Shown here: positions 42,362-51,452 of the stretch, piece after piece
How positions within the stretch are numbered: position 1 is the first letter of the stretch
How the letters are laid out: each line of letters begins with the position of its first letter
Origin: JANQIO01 sp043585095
GTDB taxonomy: Bacteria > Pseudomonadota > Gammaproteobacteria > Pseudomonadales > Halieaceae
Assembly (NCBI GenBank): GCA_043585095.1
Contig: CP121321.1
Span: forward strand, 310,001-374,000
DNA length: 64,000 nucleotides
Direction: 5' to 3'
The notes under the pieces: generated by a model
What the model was told of the DNA's origin: nothing
Databases searched by the model: none
Seen by the model: the letters and a program-made list of their open reading frames with translations, nothing else
Program-made: the position numbers and the translations under genes

Positions 42362-43957
42362 TTAACCCTTGCTGCGCTTTAGACCAATCATGCCCAGAAT
42401 GAACGCGGCCGCCAGGCCCGCCAAGGTAAAGCCTAACTGTAGCGCTGAGATCGCCGGTGCAGTCCTTTTGGCCAGAGGTGTCGAGACGCCGAGCGCGGCA
42501 CGCTGACGCCCACTTAAGTGGTTTTGCATACGCTGTCGCCAGGCGGCAAAGTCCGGTTGATTTCGCACTATCCACGTTAAGTCCGCGGCGTCCACATCGT
42601 AAAAGTAACGCTGATCGCCCTGTGGGACATTTTGCGCCTTCCGGGCCAGGGTGTACTTGTGTTGCACCATGAATTCTCGAACGGCTTCCGCCGATCCATC
42701 GATGGTCATGAAGGTCTCGGCGTCCTCCAGGGCTTCAGCATATCGGGCCGGCGCCTGCTCCTCGGACCAAACCTCCGCTGGATCCGGTTGCGGCGGTGCC
42801 TGTGGCGCCGGGGGCGCTTCTGTGGGCAGCATCAGGTATACCGCCGCTATGGCTAGCAAGGTGATAACCGCAGTGGCGCCGCCAGATTTCACGCCACGGC
42901 CGCCCAATAAGCCACACGCCAGGCCCGCCAGACCGCCGGTGATAATTGCGAAGAAGCCTGCGTCAAATGCAACGGCCTGGGCTACTGCAAACCAGATACC
43001 CGCGGACACGAGAGCGGCGCCGGTGGCAGCGATTAGGGCAGCGTTGGGGAGTTGTGGAGGCAGACTGGGCTTTGCTGGTGCCGCACTGGGCGCACTCATG
43101 TCGGCACCGCATCCCGGGCACTGCGGCGCGCGTGGCTGCAGCGTGTTGCAGGACATACATAGCATGTTCGATCCGGGTTCAGCGCGGCGGATCGGGGTAG
43201 AGACCAGCGTGTCGGGATCAATAGTGCCGGCGCTGTTGGCTACGGTTGCCGCCGTCTCGATTGGGATTCTGCTCGCATCAACCGGGCTTACTTCGCTATC
43301 CAGCGTCGCGTCGATACCAGCGTCAGAGGCCGCTGATGCTTGTGCCTTCGCAGCGGCTGCTTTCGCTCTTTGTTGCTCGGCTGCCTTGGCTCGTCTGGCT
43401 TTTTGATGGGCTTTCGCTTTTTGCATCGCCCGGGCTTTGCGCTCTGTGTCTTGCTCTGTCGTTGCACCTGTCAGCTCAGGAGCATCCGCTGCGGTTTCGG
43501 CTGCTTCGGACAGTAGCGCGTCATCCAGCTCGACTTCTAACCCGTCGTCCACCTCGACGTCTGTAGCAGTCTCATTTGCAGGCGCCGCCGGTGCATCCTC
43601 TGCTGCTTCAAATTCACTTGCCAGTGATTCTGTTGACTCATCCAGCGCGACTTCTTCTACAAGTTCAGCTGTGTTTTCTTCCGATACTGCTTCCGCGGGT
43701 TGGGCGGCTCCGCGTTTTTCCTGATGAACGGCCACCGATGCGTCAATACCAAGGGCTTTCAGTTCCGCTTGAAAGCTTGCAGCCGCTGATAAATCTGCGC
43801 GCTGTAATACGGTATGTGCAATGCCGTTGAACAGATGCACAGCGTCACTGGGTAGCAAGCCCAGAACAGGCGCCACGGCTTCAACCACTTCGCCGGTATG
43901 CTTGCCGGGAAGGACGCCGTTGATGGACACATCATATGCGACCGCGGTTTCTGTCAT
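42362..43957 (-). CDS. Zinc-ribbon membrane protein of unknown function
   Basis: A 531-aa protein not assigned to a known function. Residues 1-80 form a small alpha/beta domain (VSINGVLPGKHTGEVVEAV, resembling the L7/L12-like regulatory domains). Residues 85-270 are low complexity, rich in Ala and Glu with a Lys/Ala-rich helix. A four-cysteine zinc ribbon (MLCMSCNTLQPRAPQCPGCG) follows at about 250-270. There are about three membrane segments at 295-370, an extracytoplasmic or cytoplasmic linker, and a last membrane helix at about 505-525. It reads away from the atu operon and shares a divergent region with it. Confidence 0.7.
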   Translation of the reverse strand: MTETAVAYDVSINGVLPGKHTGEVVEAVAPVLGLLPSDAVHLFNGIAHTVLQRADLSAAASFQAELKALGIDASVAVHQEKRGAAQPAEAVSEENTAELVEEVALDESTESLASEFEAAEDAPAAPANETATDVEVDDGLEVELDDALLSEAAETAADAPELTGATTEQDTERKARAMQKAKAHQKARRAKAAEQQRAKAAAAKAQASAASDAGIDATLDSEVSPVDASRIPIETAATVANSAGTIDPDTLVSTPIRRAEPGSNMLCMSCNTLQPRAPQCPGCGADMSAPSAAPAKPSLPPQLPNAALIAATGAALVSAGIWFAVAQAVAFDAGFFAIITGGLAGLACGLLGGRGVKSGGATAVITLLAIAAVYLMLPTEAPPAPQAPPQPDPAEVWSEEQAPARYAEALEDAETFMTIDGSAEAVREFMVQHKYTLARKAQNVPQGDQRYFYDVDAADLTWIVRNQPDFAAWRQRMQNHLSGRQRAALGVSTPLAKRTAPAISALQLGFTLAGLAAAFILGMIGLKRSKG

Positions 43958-44362
43958 GTCTTCTCATCACTCGTCTACTGCATTAATGACAGGGTTGCTA
44001 AAGGCTTGTGGCACCCTGGCGGCTATTGAATTCTACGATACGCTAGCGGGCTGCAGGTGCAAATCTAGCTTGCAAAACTGCGGCCTGTGTCGACCTATTC
44101 GGCCGATAAAAACCCAAAATGCGATGGTGTTCGCACTATCGGGGCGGGGAAAACACTGACAGTACCCCGCGAACTCGCGCCGCAAATTTGCTTTTTTCTG
44201 ATTTATGGCGGTGGGTGTTTGCGGCCGTCAGCACGGTATCGGCTATTGTCTTGGTCACGGCGAGTGCCTCGCAATCGACCTTGGCCTGTTACTATCACCA
44301 GCGCGCGGCCTGGTCGGCCGCAGGGCAACATCCAATAAAAACGATACGACAGGACCTTCCCC
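43958..44362. other. Divergent intergenic region before the atu-like operon
   Basis: These 405 bases hold no gene that I can support; a short frame that runs into the carboxylase start shows no family features. The region must contain the promoter of the atuC-like operon. A plausible ribosome site AGGA lies at 44351-44354, 8 bases before the carboxylase ATG. Confidence 0.5.
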
Positions 44363-45988
44363 ATGCCGGTTATCGAATCGCAACTGGACACCCAGTCCGA
44401 GACCTTTAAAAACAGCCTGCAGGTAATGACCGCAGCGGTCGATGAATTTCGTGGTATCGAGCGTCAGGTGTTAGAAGCCGCGCAAGCAAAGGCGCCGCGC
44501 TACATCAAAAAGGGACTGATACCGCCTCGTGAAAGGCTCAGTCTTTTGCTGGACGCCGGTGCGCCTTTTCTTGAGCTCTCAACTTTGTGTGGTTACATGC
44601 AAGAAGAAGATAGCGATGGCTCGGCGGCAGGAGGAAGTTATATCGCCGGCATTGGCTATATCGCAGGTGTGCGCTGCCTGGTGGCGGTCGATGATTATCT
44701 GACTAAAGGCGGCAGCATTTCGCCTTTAGGCGGCAAGAAGCGTGAGCGGATACTCGACATCGCACTGGAAAATAAGCTGCCCATGGTAAACCTGGCGCAG
44801 AGCGGCGGCGGCAATTTAAAGCTAATTGGCGATACCTTTGGTGAATCCGGATCGATGTTTGCCAAGCAGTGCCTGTTATCTGCGGCAGGCATTCCGCAGA
44901 TAACGGTGGTACACGGCAGCGCGACGGCGGGCGGTGCCTACCAGCCTACGCTATCGGACTACCTTATTCTGGTACGCAAGCAATCGACCATGTATCTCGC
45001 CGGACCGCCCCTGCTGAAGGCTGCGACCGGCGAGATTGCCAGCGACGAGGAACTCGGTGGTGCCGAAATGCACAGCGAAGTGGCCGGCACCAATGACTAT
45101 CTCGCGGAAAACGATGCCGACGGAATTCGCATTGCTCGCGATATCACGGGCAAGCTGGGTTGGAACCGAAAGCGGCTGCCGGCAATCTCCGCAGAGTATG
45201 AAGATCCCCTTTACGCCGCAGAAGATCTGCGCGGCATTGTGCCGGAAGATTCCAAAACCCCTTTTGATATGCGTGAAGTCATCGCACGTGTCGCGGATGG
45301 CTCTGATTTTCTTGAATTCAAAGGCGATTTTGACCAGGGCACGCTTTGTGGCCACATGGCGATACAAGGACTGCCCTGCGGTGTGATTGCGAATAACAGT
45401 CCGATTACCGCCCGGGGTGCAGCCAAGGCCGCGCAGTTTATTCAGCTTTGTGAGCAGACCGGTACGCCTATTTTGTTTCTTACCAACACCACCGGCTTTT
45501 TGGTGGGAACCGAAGCCGAGCAGGCAGGCATCATCAAGCACGGTGCCAAGTTCATTCAGGCGGTGACCAATTGCACGGTACCGAAAATCACCATCATCGT
45601 GAGTGGTTCCTATGGTGCCGGTAATTACGCCATGGCGGGGCGGGGCATGAAGCCGCGATTCTTGTTTGCCTGGCCGCGCAGCGTGGTGTCGGTAATGGGT
45701 CCCGCGCAGGCCGGCAGCGTGTTGCGCCAGGTTGCCGAAGCCAAGATCGCGCGTTCTGGCAGCGAGATGACCGATGACATGCGTGAAATGGTCGACGCGA
45801 TGGAAAAGGACACCATCGATACTATGGAGGCGAAATCCAACGCACTGGCCAATACCGCACGAGTGTGGGACGACGGCATTATCGATCCCGCCGACACACG
45901 CTCCGTGGTCGCTTTTGTGCTGAGTGTCTGTTTGGAGGCTGACGAGCGCAGCCTGAACAGCAACACCTTTGGCGTTGCGCGCCTCTAA
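44363..45988 (+). CDS. atuC: Acyl-CoA carboxylase carboxyltransferase (beta) subunit, geranyl-CoA carboxylase-like
   Basis: A 541-aa biotin-dependent carboxyltransferase: GLIPPRERLSLLLDAG near the start, LAQSGGGNL, VVHGSATAGGAYQPTLSDY (about 178-196) and GSYGAGNYAMAGRGMKPRF near the end. The loop SATAGGAYQP-SDY differs from methylcrotonyl-CoA carboxylase (usually SCTAGGAYVPAMSDE) and fits geranyl-CoA carboxylase-type enzymes. It is the first gene of an operon with the biotin carboxylase subunit, AtuA-like and enoyl-CoA hydratase genes, the Atu arrangement for acyclic terpene breakdown. A related branched acyl-CoA may be the real substrate. Confidence 0.82.
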   Translation: MPVIESQLDTQSETFKNSLQVMTAAVDEFRGIERQVLEAAQAKAPRYIKKGLIPPRERLSLLLDAGAPFLELSTLCGYMQEEDSDGSAAGGSYIAGIGYIAGVRCLVAVDDYLTKGGSISPLGGKKRERILDIALENKLPMVNLAQSGGGNLKLIGDTFGESGSMFAKQCLLSAAGIPQITVVHGSATAGGAYQPTLSDYLILVRKQSTMYLAGPPLLKAATGEIASDEELGGAEMHSEVAGTNDYLAENDADGIRIARDITGKLGWNRKRLPAISAEYEDPLYAAEDLRGIVPEDSKTPFDMREVIARVADGSDFLEFKGDFDQGTLCGHMAIQGLPCGVIANNSPITARGAAKAAQFIQLCEQTGTPILFLTNTTGFLVGTEAEQAGIIKHGAKFIQAVTNCTVPKITIIVSGSYGAGNYAMAGRGMKPRFLFAWPRSVVSVMGPAQAGSVLRQVAEAKIARSGSEMTDDMREMVDAMEKDTIDTMEAKSNALANTARVWDDGIIDPADTRSVVAFVLSVCLEADERSLNSNTFGVARL

Positions 45989-46015
45989 TCGCGCTGCGCT
46001 TTTCGGAGAGTCACC

Positions 46016-47995
46016 ATGACCACCATCAGCAAAATTTTAATTGCCAACCGCGGCGAAATCGCCATCCGGGTGATGCGCACAGCGCGTGATATGGGCTACC
46101 GCACCGTGGCTGTTTACAGCGAGGCCGATGCCGACGCACTGCACGTCTGTGAAGCGGATCAGGCGGTATGCATTGGCCCCGCCGCGCCAGGTGAATCCTA
46201 TCTGTCGGCTGACAGGCTTTTAGCCGCTGCCCAAAAAACCGGAGCTGACGCCATACACCCGGGCTACGGCTTTTTATCTGAGAATGCGGCCTTTGCCAAC
46301 GCCTGTGAAGCAGCGGGGATTGTTTTTATCGGGCCTTCCGCCGATGCCATTGAGTTGATGGGCAGTAAGCGCCTGTCGAAGATTGCCATGTTGGAAGCGG
46401 GTGTGCCGTGTATCCCCGGCTATCAGGATGCGGATCAATCGGATGCAACCTTACTTGCACAGGCTAAGGTCATTGGTTTCCCGTTAATGATTAAAGCATC
46501 TGCCGGAGGCGGTGGTCGTGGCATGCGCCTGGTGCATAATCCCGACGAACTCGCCGAGCAGATTCGTACAGCCCGCTCAGAAGCCGAAAACGCCTTTGGC
46601 AGCAACGAGCTGATTTTAGAGCGAGCGGTTGTAGAGCCTCGGCATATCGAGATACAGGTCTTTGCCGACAGCCACGGTAACGCTGTGTATCTCGGCGAAC
46701 GGGACTGCTCCATCCAGCGTCGCCATCAAAAGGTCGTGGAGGAAGCGCCTTCACCATTTGTGGACAAAATGCTGCGCCAAAGTATGGGAGAAGCCGCTGT
46801 TGCGGCCGCCACGGCCTGTAATTACCGGGGCGCCGGCACGGTGGAGTTTCTGGTTGATAGCGATAAAAACTTCTACTTTCTGGAAATGAATACTCGCCTG
46901 CAGGTAGAACACCCGGTAACCGAAATGATAACCGGCCTCGATCTGGTGGCCTGGCAGATCAGCGTTGCTTCTGGCGAGCCACTGCCGCTCGCTCAAGACG
47001 ACGTCTCGCTGCAGGGCCACGCTGTAGAAGTGCGACTATATGCTGAGGATCCGCGCAACGATTTCATGCCGCAAACGGGACAGGTGCGTCTTTGGCAGTA
47101 TCCAGAGCGCGATGGCATTCGCATGGATCATGGTATTCAGCCAGGACAGGACGTAAGTCCTTTCTATGATCCGATGCTTGCCAAGCTGGTGGCCTGGGGA
47201 GTGTCCCGCGGCGAAGCCATTCGGCGACTGGCGTCAGCCGTGCAAGATACCCAGCTGCTTGGCATTAACAACAACAACAAACTGTTTCTGCAGAACGTTT
47301 TGCGACATCCCGTGTTTGCTGCCGGCGAGGCGACCACCGCCTTCATTGACAAGCATTTCATCCATGATGTCAGCATGGATCAGCAGCAGCCTTCCGCCGC
47401 GACCCTGGCAAGAGCAGGTCTTTTATTTTGGCAGCGGGGTTTGAACGCTGCGCGCGACACAGGCTTCGATTGGGGCAGGGCAGCACCTGTGGCCGCACGC
47501 TACCAGCTTTCTTGTGGGGAAGAATCACTATGGGTAACGGTGGCGGATCATCGCGATCATTTCCTGATCTCGGTCGGTGAAACCAACATCGCGCTGTCAC
47601 TGCTGCATTTTGGCGAGAATGACTGCCTTGTGATGGAAGAGGGTGTTCGTGAAACAACGCATTTCGCTTTTGACGGCGATACGCTTTTTATTGATGACGG
47701 CAGCGGCCATTTCATCTTTGAGGACGTGACTTACCAACCCGCGGCGATCGCACAAGGCGCAGGAAGCGGTCAGCTAAAGGCCTCCATGGACGGCGTGGTA
47801 GTCACCGTGTTGGTCAGTCAAGGCGAGTCCGTGGCGGCCGGCCAGACGCTGGTGGTGCTTGAGGCCATGAAGATGGAGCACGCCCTGAAAGCCGGGATTG
47901 ATGGCACGGTCGTGTCGGTGCTGTGTGAAGCCGGGCAGCAGGTAAAATCTCGTCAGCTTTTGGTCAGCGTCGAAGGGGAGCAGGCCGATGAGTGA
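46016..47995 (+). CDS. atuF: Biotin carboxylase/biotin carrier (alpha) subunit, geranyl-CoA carboxylase-like
   Basis: A 659-aa protein with a biotin carboxylase domain and a carrier domain. The carboxylase (about 1-450) shows KILIANRGEIAIRVMRTARD, GYGFLSENAAF, the ATP-grasp glycine loop KASAGGGGRGMRLV and EMNTRLQVEHPVTE. The C-terminal biotinyl domain (about 585-655) has the biotinylated lysine in LEAMKMEHALKAG. It carboxylates biotin for AtuC upstream. It overlaps the next gene by 8 bases. The set encodes one carboxylase; specificity for geranyl-CoA is inferred from the AtuA-like partner gene. Confidence 0.9.
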   Translation: MTTISKILIANRGEIAIRVMRTARDMGYRTVAVYSEADADALHVCEADQAVCIGPAAPGESYLSADRLLAAAQKTGADAIHPGYGFLSENAAFANACEAAGIVFIGPSADAIELMGSKRLSKIAMLEAGVPCIPGYQDADQSDATLLAQAKVIGFPLMIKASAGGGGRGMRLVHNPDELAEQIRTARSEAENAFGSNELILERAVVEPRHIEIQVFADSHGNAVYLGERDCSIQRRHQKVVEEAPSPFVDKMLRQSMGEAAVAAATACNYRGAGTVEFLVDSDKNFYFLEMNTRLQVEHPVTEMITGLDLVAWQISVASGEPLPLAQDDVSLQGHAVEVRLYAEDPRNDFMPQTGQVRLWQYPERDGIRMDHGIQPGQDVSPFYDPMLAKLVAWGVSRGEAIRRLASAVQDTQLLGINNNNKLFLQNVLRHPVFAAGEATTAFIDKHFIHDVSMDQQQPSAATLARAGLLFWQRGLNAARDTGFDWGRAAPVAARYQLSCGEESLWVTVADHRDHFLISVGETNIALSLLHFGENDCLVMEEGVRETTHFAFDGDTLFIDDGSGHFIFEDVTYQPAAIAQGAGSGQLKASMDGVVVTVLVSQGESVAAGQTLVVLEAMKMEHALKAGIDGTVVSVLCEAGQQVKSRQLLVSVEGEQADE

Positions 47996-49826
47996 CGTGA
48001 TTCGGATCGCTAACTGCAGTGGTTTCTACGGCGATAAGCTTTCCGCAGCGAAAGAGATGGTCGAGGGTGGCCCCATTGATGTACTGACAGGGGACTATCT
48101 GGCTGAGCTGACCATGGCCATTCTGTACACCCAAAAGATGAAGCGCGATACCGGCGGCTACGTCGCGACCTTTCTCAAGCAGGTCAAAGAAGTACTGGCG
48201 ACCTGCGTTGCAAAGGATATCCGTATTGTCAGCAATGCGGGCGGCCTGAATCCCGCCGCGATGGCGGCTGCCGTGGAAGCGATCGCCGAGGAGCTTGGCC
48301 TCGCAGTACAAGTGGCCTATATCGACGGGGACGATCTGATGCCGCGCTTGGAAGCGTTGCAGGCGCAGGGCGAAGCGTTCAGCAATATGGATACCGGCGA
48401 ACCGCTTGCCGGCAGTGACAATACCTTGCTCACTGCGAACGCCTATTTAGGAGCCTGGGGCATAAAGGAAGCTCTGGATCGCGGCGCGCAGGTCGTGATT
48501 TGCCCGCGGGTAACCGACGCCGCCGTGGTGATTGGCCCGGCCGCCTGGAAGTTTGACTGGCAGCGCGATGACTACGACGCGCTCGCCGGCGCGCTGGCAG
48601 CCGGGCATATCATCGAGTGTGGACAGCAGGCCACGGGTGGCAATTACGCATTCTTTGAGGAGGTGCCGAGCTTTGAAAACCCCGGCTATCCCATCGCCGA
48701 GATCGAAGCCAGCGGCAACTTCACCATTACCAAGCATCCCGGTACCGGCGGTCTTGTCTCCGCCGGCACAGTAACGGCTCAGCTGTTGTACGAAATTAGT
48801 GACCCGGCCTATAAGAACCCGGATGTGATTGGGCATTTCGATAGCCTCCGCATCGAGGATCTTGGAAATGACCGGGTCTACGTCAGCGGCTGCAAGGGCT
48901 CTTCACCGCCTGAGAGCCACAAAGTGTGCATTAATACGTTGGGTGGCTTCCGAAACGGATTTGAAATCCTTTTGGCGGGACTGGATATCGAAGCCAAAGC
49001 TGCCGTTTTGACTGATACGTTTTTCAACAATATAGGCGGCCGGGAGCAATTCGATTCGGTGTCGATAGAACTGGTGCGCAGCGACAAGGACAACCCGCAG
49101 ACGAACGAAGAGGCTTTCGCGCGGCTGCGTATCATCGCCAAGTCCCGAGACAAAGATCTGGTTGGGCGTTTGTTTAGCGCCAGAATGATCGAGATCGCGC
49201 TGGCCAATATACCCGGCCTGGGCGTGATGAGCCCTATTGGCAATGGCGACAGCTTTCTCGTCTATTGGCCCGCACTCGTGAGCAGTCAGCACATCACCGA
49301 GCGTGTGCATATCGGTGACGAAACCATAGAGCTGAAACCGACCAATCAGCTGGGCTTGCCAACAGTTAAGGCAGCTGACGCTCGCGCAGATATTCCAAAT
49401 CCCCCGGCCGGGGAAACCGTTAGCCTTCCGTTGGGGCGGCTTTTCGGAACACGCTCGGGAGACAAAGGCGGCTGTGCCAATATTGGAGTATGGGCCAAAA
49501 GCGACGACGCCTTCGCGTTCCTTTACCACACACTCACTGTTGAGCGCTTAAAGTCGCTGATGCCCGACGCGGCCGCGTTCGATATTGAGCGCTACGCGCT
49601 TCCCAACATCCGAGCGCTCAATTTTTATATCAAAGGCATATTGGGCGAGGGGGTCGCGTCGTCTGTACGCATGGACCCGCAAGCCAAATCCATGGGTGAA
49701 TATTTACGTGCCAAAGTGATTGATGTGCCGGCGTCTCTCGTTCTGGAAACAGACGTGGAAACAGACATGGAAATAGACGTGGCAATAGACGTCGCAATAG
49801 AAAAAGCAGGAATGAATCCAAAATGA
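47988..49826 (+). CDS. atuA: AtuA-like protein (DUF1446 acyclic terpene utilisation family)
   Basis: A 612-aa protein with the DUF1446 pattern: NCSGFYGDKLSAAKEM, VDVLTGDYLAEL-type start, SNAGGLNPAAMAAA, ICPRVTDAAVVIGPAAW and GHIIECGQQATGGNYAFF. A C-terminal LFGTRSGDKGGCANIGVW domain (about 481-560) follows. AtuA is needed for citronellol/geraniol catabolism in Pseudomonas, but its exact reaction is not settled; it is often proposed as a hydroxymethylglutaconyl-type step. The last 25 residues are a repetitive acidic tail encoded by a 12-base tandem repeat (49746-49805). ATGA coupling to the next gene. Confidence 0.85.
   Translation: MSDVIRIANCSGFYGDKLSAAKEMVEGGPIDVLTGDYLAELTMAILYTQKMKRDTGGYVATFLKQVKEVLATCVAKDIRIVSNAGGLNPAAMAAAVEAIAEELGLAVQVAYIDGDDLMPRLEALQAQGEAFSNMDTGEPLAGSDNTLLTANAYLGAWGIKEALDRGAQVVICPRVTDAAVVIGPAAWKFDWQRDDYDALAGALAAGHIIECGQQATGGNYAFFEEVPSFENPGYPIAEIEASGNFTITKHPGTGGLVSAGTVTAQLLYEISDPAYKNPDVIGHFDSLRIEDLGNDRVYVSGCKGSSPPESHKVCINTLGGFRNGFEILLAGLDIEAKAAVLTDTFFNNIGGREQFDSVSIELVRSDKDNPQTNEEAFARLRIIAKSRDKDLVGRLFSARMIEIALANIPGLGVMSPIGNGDSFLVYWPALVSSQHITERVHIGDETIELKPTNQLGLPTVKAADARADIPNPPAGETVSLPLGRLFGTRSGDKGGCANIGVWAKSDDAFAFLYHTLTVERLKSLMPDAAAFDIERYALPNIRALNFYIKGILGEGVASSVRMDPQAKSMGEYLRAKVIDVPASLVLETDVETDMEIDVAIDVAIEKAGMNPK
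49746..49805. repeat. 12-bp imperfect tandem repeat in the 3' end of the AtuA-like gene
   Basis: Five units of the form GAAACAGACGTG (49746), GAAACAGACATG, GAAATAGACGTG, GCAATAGACGTC and GCAATAGAAAAA follow in phase with codons, giving a Glu/Thr/Asp/Val/Met-rich repeated tail. Being a multiple of three, copy change would alter tail length without frameshift. Confidence 0.85.
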
Positions 49827-50629
49827 ACGACGAATCACTTTCCCTGGAAGGCCTGGTTTTTGAAACCGTGGAGTTGACGGTAAAAGATCACGTGCTGGAA
49901 ATACGGCTGAATCGACCACAGCGCAAAAACGCCATCAATCCCACCATGGCTGCCGAGATAATCTATGCACTCGATTACGCCAGGCAGACGCGTAGCGTGC
50001 GAGCTGTCGTGCTGGCCGCCAACGGCGATGTGTTTTGTGCCGGCGGTGATCTTGCCGCCATGCGCGGCGACGCCAGCGAAACAAGCTCTACCGTTCCCGT
50101 GCGAGGTGGACCAGATGATATTGCCCTGCGCCTGCGGCATTTGAATAAGCCTTCGATCGCCTGTGTACAGGGCAATTTGTTTGCCGGAGCCCTGCTGTTC
50201 CTGTGTAACGTCACCCACGCGATCGCCGCGGAAGGGGTAGAGTTTTCCGCGCCTGAGATAAAGCGCGGCATCTGGCCGTTTATGGTCATGGGCGGTTTGT
50301 TCCGCGTGATGCCGCAACGGGCTGCACTGGACTTTGTGATGCGGGGCAATGCGATCGATACGACACAGGCAGAGCGCTGGGGGCTGATCAACTACGCCGT
50401 TCCCGCTGAGTCCCTCGCCAGTGAAGTCGCCAGCTTAGCCGAAGAGCTCGCCAGCCTTGCGCCTGGCACCATGAGCCTGGGCCTGGCTGCATTTAATGAA
50501 CAAGACAGCATGGCTTTCGATCAGGCACTGCCCTATCTCCGAGAGCAGTTGGATGCCTGCCTGACCAGTGCCGATGCCAAAGAGGGCATCACTGCATTTC
50601 TGGAGAAGCGCGAGCCTAAGTGGGATTAG
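49823..50629 (+). CDS. atuE: Enoyl-CoA hydratase/isomerase, AtuE-like
   Basis: A 268-aa crotonase: VLEIRLNRPQRKNAINPTM (about 20-38), the oxyanion loop AANGDVFCAGGDLAAMRGD (about 70-88) and VQGNLFAGALLFLCNVTHAIA. The usual second catalytic Glu region reads FSAPEIKRGIWPFMVMGGLFR. In the Atu pathway AtuE hydrates isohexenyl-glutaconyl-CoA, the product of geranyl-CoA carboxylase. Its ATG lies in the AtuA stop (ATGA), so it is translated with it. It is the last gene of the operon. Confidence 0.82.
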   Translation: MNDESLSLEGLVFETVELTVKDHVLEIRLNRPQRKNAINPTMAAEIIYALDYARQTRSVRAVVLAANGDVFCAGGDLAAMRGDASETSSTVPVRGGPDDIALRLRHLNKPSIACVQGNLFAGALLFLCNVTHAIAAEGVEFSAPEIKRGIWPFMVMGGLFRVMPQRAALDFVMRGNAIDTTQAERWGLINYAVPAESLASEVASLAEELASLAPGTMSLGLAAFNEQDSMAFDQALPYLREQLDACLTSADAKEGITAFLEKREPKWD

Positions 50630-50915
50630 TCTCGCGATGTTTGCCTATGCCAGGGCTTAACAAACATCCTTTTGTGGCTTCCGCGCACTTGTGTGGTGGC
50701 TGGTGGTACCGGTTTTTAATGTCGTAGCCCGGCACGATGTCCGGAACCATAAATTCTGCTGCACCCATCCGTGAAAAGCCGGGTGATCCCGTGACAATTT
50801 TGGCATGGTATGACTATCGCAACTCGCCACTACACCCTTATTCCGCACATGACCTAGTCTGTAGATAGTGCATTCAAGGCGCTATGTTGGATCTTCGAAG
50901 CAAGGAAAAATAATA

Positions 50916-51443
50916 ATGAACAATAAGAGCCAAATAGAGCAGGAAGCCCTGCAAACCTATGACCGTCTTGTGGCGCTTCGCGACCAGATTGATGAAGGCG
51001 ACGCCAGCTGGGATATGTTGGCGGACTTCTTTACTGAGGACGGTGTTTACCTGGATCCAGCCTGGGGGCGTCAAGAGGGGCGCGAGACCATCCGCGAATT
51101 CTTTGTGGCGTCGATGGCGGGGCTTACAGGCTATGGTTGGTCTACGCCCGAGCGCTGGACCATGATTGATGGACATCGCTTGGTGAGCCACTGGGATCAG
51201 GTATTGGGTGAAAAGCCCGATGGTGGTCAGTGGATCGTGCCCGGGCTTTCTATTCTGTACTACGCGGGTGATGGCTTGTTCTGCTACAGCCATGACTACC
51301 TCAATATGACCTTCATCGGCGAAACGCTGAAAGCCATGGGCTGGCAGCCACCGCCTGAATTCAACATGCCGCCGGCGAAGCCCGACTGGCGCACCCACCT
51401 TCCGGAAGCCTGGGCGCATCTGTCCGATGGCCCCAACTTTTAG
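50916..51443 (+). CDS. SnoaL-like (NTF2-fold) protein
   Basis: A 175-aa protein of the SnoaL-like polyketide cyclase/nuclear transport factor 2 fold: LADFFTEDGVYLDPAWGRQEGRETIREF and VSHWDQVLGEKPDGGQW are the typical strand pattern. ATG 50916 has AAGGA 9 bases before it. It lies 9 bases before the DapB-like reductase gene and forms a unit with it. Such proteins bind small hydrophobic substrates or act as isomerases and hydratases; the role here is unknown but may serve terpenoid degradation. Confidence 0.8.
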   Translation: MNNKSQIEQEALQTYDRLVALRDQIDEGDASWDMLADFFTEDGVYLDPAWGRQEGRETIREFFVASMAGLTGYGWSTPERWTMIDGHRLVSHWDQVLGEKPDGGQWIVPGLSILYYAGDGLFCYSHDYLNMTFIGETLKAMGWQPPPEFNMPPAKPDWRTHLPEAWAHLSDGPNF

Positions 51444-51452
51444 GAGCGACGC

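Noticed and set aside
44119..44409. Short open frame before the acyl-CoA carboxylase gene
   Set aside because: It overlaps the carboxylase start by 47 bases, has no ribosome site and no family features; taken as non-coding.
49823..50629. Hydratase as a fatty-acid beta-oxidation enzyme
   Set aside because: It lies inside the carboxylase/AtuA operon by ATGA coupling, so the Atu role is preferred, though not proved.
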